From Flavobacterium terrisoli (GTDB lineage: Bacteria > Bacteroidota > Bacteroidia > Flavobacteriales > Flavobacteriaceae), in the NCBI RefSeq assembly GCF_030167905.1, contig NZ_JARGNA010000006.1, forward strand, positions 124,001-188,000: DNA of 64,000 bases, in the 5' to 3' direction. Position numbers and translations under genes: made by a program. Positions within the stretch are counted from its first letter, which is position 1; every line of letters begins with the position of its first letter. Shown in pieces: positions 61,397-64,000 of the stretch. Below the pieces are notes generated by a model. That model had not been told where the DNA came from and ran no database searches. It saw only the letters and a list, made by a program, of their open reading frames with translations.

Positions 61397-64000
61397 ATGA
61401 AAAAGCCATCAAAGTCAATCATAGTCAGGATTTTAAAGATAACAGGAATCACTTTTGGTTCAATCCTTCTTTTGTTGTTTTTGATGCCGATTCTTTTCCC
61501 CGGAAAAATTGCCGAAGAAGTAAAAGCGTTTGCCAATAAAAAGCTAAACGGAGAATTAGACTTCAAGGAAGCCAATCTTTCTTTCTTTAACCACTTTCCA
61601 TCGTTGACTTTAACGCTGACCGATTTCTCCTTAAAAGGTTCTGCGCCATACCAAAAGGAAACCTTACTTTCAGCCAACGAAGTATCATTCGGAATTGACC
61701 TCAGTTCTTTGGTTTTCGACAAAAAGGTAAACATTGATAAGATTTACGTTTCCAATGCGTTTATCAATGTCAAAGTCAATGAAAAAGGGGAAGCCAATTA
61801 CAACGTTTACATCTCCGATAGCAAAGAGACCGAAAAAGATACCACAAGCAATACAGCACTTCGCCTGGAGAAAATTGCCATTTTGAATACCCATTTGGTC
61901 TATGATGACCGTTCGACCAAGATGCTGATTGACGCCCGCGGATTTGAATACATCGGAAATGGCGATTTGGATAAAGCCATTTTTGATTTGTATACCGAAG
62001 CCAAAATCGAGTCTTTTGATTTTACCTATAATGGTGAACAGTATCTAAAAAACAAAAAGGTAAACGCCGATTTGATTACCAAAATCAATACCAATTCCTT
62101 AGCATTTATATTCGAGCAGAACAATTTAAAAATCAATAAACTTCCGGTGGAGTTCAAAGGGAAATTTGACTTCCTGAGCAATGGCTACGATATGGATTTC
62201 AATATCAAATCGGAAGACAGCAAACTGAATGATTTCTTCACGGCTCTGCCACCGCAATATGTGACTTGGCTCGAAAAAACCAAAGTCAAAGGAAGTACCG
62301 ATTTGTCGTTGACGCTAAAAGGGAAATACATCGCTTCTAAAAACCAAAAACCCGATATGGCTTTCAATATGAAAATCCGTGACGGTTTGATTGAATACAA
62401 AGATGCGCCGTTTCCGGTGTCGAATATCTTTTTGAATTTTGATACCAAATTGCCGTCGTTGGATACGGAGAAATTGAGAGTCAACATCGATTCCATTTTC
62501 TTCAATGTCGATAAGGATTATGTCAAAGCGATTATCAAGACCGAAGGTTTGTCAAAACCCAATATCAGCGCCAGAATCAACTCCAAAATCGATTTGGCTC
62601 AAATGGACAAAGCACTTGGTTTGGAGAATATGGATTTACGTGGTGTGTTGAATATGGATATCAAATCCAATGGTGTTTACGACAAAAAGAACAACAAGAT
62701 TCCGGTGACCAACGGGAAAATCAATTTCAAAAACGGTTATGTTAAAACCGAATATTACCCAAATCCGATTCAGAATATCAATGTAATTGCCACCATTTTA
62801 GACAATAAAGGGTCGCTTGAGGATTTGATGATTAATATCACGCCGGCATCTTTTGAATTTGAAGGCAAACCAATTTTTGTCAATGCCAAATTGCAGAATT
62901 TCGAGAATATCAAATATGACATCAAAGCCAAAGGCGAATTGGATTTGGCCAAAATCTACAAAGTGTTTTCGCAAAAAGGATTGGACTTAGAAGGTTATAT
63001 CGATGCTGATGTTTCGTTCAAAGGTTCGCAGGCAGATGCCATGGCTGGTCGCTATAACAAGTTGCAGAACAAAGGAACTTTGAAGTTGAAAAACATCAAA
63101 ACCACTTCCGAATATTTACCCAAGCCTTTTGTCATCAAGGAAGGAACGTTTTTGTTCAATCAGGACAAAATGAATTTCAATGATTTCGTCGCCACTTATG
63201 GGCAATCCGATTTCAAGATGAATGGCTATCTGCAGAACGTCATCGATTTTGTACTGACTGACAGAGCCATTTTAAAAGGCAATTTCAAACTTCATTCCGA
63301 TTACATCAATGTGGATGAATTCATGTCGAAAACAGCAACAACGGTTGCTGATACGACCAAAACAACTGCGTCGTCGGGAGTTGTTGTGATTCCGTCTAAT
63401 TTTGATTTGGAGTTCAATGCCACGGCGAATAAAATCAATTTGGATGGTTTGGCCATTGACAACCTCAAAGGCAATATGAAAATCAATAAAGGCCGGTTGG
63501 AATTGAAAAAATCAGGTTTTGATTTGGTTGGTGCCAATGTCAATATGGATTTGGTTTACGGAAGTCAATCCACCGAGAAAGCCTTCTTCGATTTTAAAAT
63601 AGCCGCCAAGGATTTTGATATCAAACGCGCTTACAACGAAGTCAAAATGTTCCGCGACATGGCAAGCGCCGCCGAAAGCGCCGAAGGAATTGTTTCCCTC
63701 GATTACAAAGTTTCCGGAATTTTAGACAACAATATGCAGCCCATTTATCCGTCGTTAACCGGTAAAGGAACATTGTCGGTGAAGAAAGTGAAAATGAAAG
63801 GCTTTAAGATGTTCAATGCCGTGAGCAAAAAAACCGGCAAAGAAGCCATGACCGATCCCGATGTGACCAAAGTGGATATCAATACCAAAATCAAAAATAA
63901 TATCATCACGATTGAACGTTTCAAATTCAAAGTCTCCGGTTTCCGTCCGAGAATTGAAGGGCAAACCAGTTTTGATGGTAAGGTGAATATCAAAATGCGT
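61397..64000 (+). CDS. AsmA-family protein (partial, runs off the window)
   Basis: 868 codons are visible with no stop. The start MKKPSKSIIVRILKITGITF leads into one membrane helix (residues about 9-34). The next region, GKIAEEVKAFANKKLNGELDF followed by LSFFNHFPSLTLTLTDFSL, is the typical AsmA N-terminus. A long series of short amphipathic beta strands follows, with repeated IDLA, VNIDSIFF and LEGYIDADVSFKGS-like phrases. AsmA/TamB-type proteins form long grooves bridging the inner and outer membranes and are linked to lipid transfer and envelope integrity. This fits a full-length AsmA of the Bacteroidota type, with the C-terminus missing here. Confidence 0.9.
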   Translation, partial: MKKPSKSIIVRILKITGITFGSILLLLFLMPILFPGKIAEEVKAFANKKLNGELDFKEANLSFFNHFPSLTLTLTDFSLKGSAPYQKETLLSANEVSFGIDLSSLVFDKKVNIDKIYVSNAFINVKVNEKGEANYNVYISDSKETEKDTTSNTALRLEKIAILNTHLVYDDRSTKMLIDARGFEYIGNGDLDKAIFDLYTEAKIESFDFTYNGEQYLKNKKVNADLITKINTNSLAFIFEQNNLKINKLPVEFKGKFDFLSNGYDMDFNIKSEDSKLNDFFTALPPQYVTWLEKTKVKGSTDLSLTLKGKYIASKNQKPDMAFNMKIRDGLIEYKDAPFPVSNIFLNFDTKLPSLDTEKLRVNIDSIFFNVDKDYVKAIIKTEGLSKPNISARINSKIDLAQMDKALGLENMDLRGVLNMDIKSNGVYDKKNNKIPVTNGKINFKNGYVKTEYYPNPIQNINVIATILDNKGSLEDLMINITPASFEFEGKPIFVNAKLQNFENIKYDIKAKGELDLAKIYKVFSQKGLDLEGYIDADVSFKGSQADAMAGRYNKLQNKGTLKLKNIKTTSEYLPKPFVIKEGTFLFNQDKMNFNDFVATYGQSDFKMNGYLQNVIDFVLTDRAILKGNFKLHSDYINVDEFMSKTATTVADTTKTTASSGVVVIPSNFDLEFNATANKINLDGLAIDNLKGNMKINKGRLELKKSGFDLVGANVNMDLVYGSQSTEKAFFDFKIAAKDFDIKRAYNEVKMFRDMASAAESAEGIVSLDYKVSGILDNNMQPIYPSLTGKGTLSVKKVKMKGFKMFNAVSKKTGKEAMTDPDVTKVDINTKIKNNIITIERFKFKVSGFRPRIEGQTSFDGKVNIKMR

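Overview
The window reads as a chromosomal segment of a Flavobacterium-like member of the Bacteroidota. The evidence is AT-rich DNA, type IX secretion (T9SS) C-terminal sorting domains on many large secreted proteins, a SusC/SusD pair, Bacteroidota-type promoters (TTG at -33 and TAnnTTTG at -7, clearest before both tRNA genes), lipoproteins with acidic residues after the lipid cysteine, and a mevalonate pathway segment. I see no phage, no intact insertion sequence and no CRISPR array.

Layout. 1-3563: a LytTR response regulator, the first codons of a coupled signal-peptide protein downstream of it (probably its sensor), and a divergent secreted repeat protein with module order A-A-B-A-B-A-B-A. 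A 20-bp-period direct repeat between the divergent genes looks like the LytTR operator. 3627-8428: a DUF58 protein, tRNA-Asp, a gene-poor gap with two terminators and a palindrome, and a large T9SS protein. 8548-18890: a TonB-C-like lipoprotein, a GT2 glycosyltransferase with an overlapping flippase-like membrane protein, a T9SS reprolysin-type metalloprotease, ruvC, hemW, and a coupled cyclase/GNAT/MmcQ trio, then a PH-SHOCT protein. 18926-31541: DUF4407, a secreted duplicated alpha/beta protein, a frameshifted leucine-rich-repeat T9SS gene, an M20 dipeptidase, tRNA-Leu, a coiled-coil membrane protein, a DUF885 lipoprotein, an NTF2-like protein, an RluB-type pseudouridine synthase, and a UbiA / mevalonate kinase / diphosphomevalonate decarboxylase operon. 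31636-37381: TspO and two T9SS proteins that share a C-terminal chassis with the one at 5126.

37447-61277 is the most coherent system: a starch/maltose utilisation locus. On the right, susC, susD and SusE/SusF-like lipoproteins are followed by a T9SS-exported GH13 amylase. On the left, one minus-strand operon encodes an MFS sugar transporter, beta-phosphoglucomutase, GH65 maltose phosphorylase, a SusA-like GH13, GH31 alpha-glucosidase and a GH13 lipoprotein, ending in GDPD and HI0933-type genes. A LacI-family regulator sits between the two arms. A CGAAAACGTTTTCG-type palindrome and a second shared 20-bp element lie in mirror-image order upstream of both arms. The inferred flow is starch cut outside the cell, uptake through SusC/D, periplasmic trimming, import of maltose, phosphorolysis to glucose plus beta-glucose-1-phosphate, then conversion to glucose-6-phosphate. 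The window ends inside an AsmA-like gene.

I do not see a wholly unknown multi-gene system. The least explained signals are the cis elements (LytTR repeat, mirrored LacI sites, a leader motif shared by unrelated genes) and the modular surface proteins.
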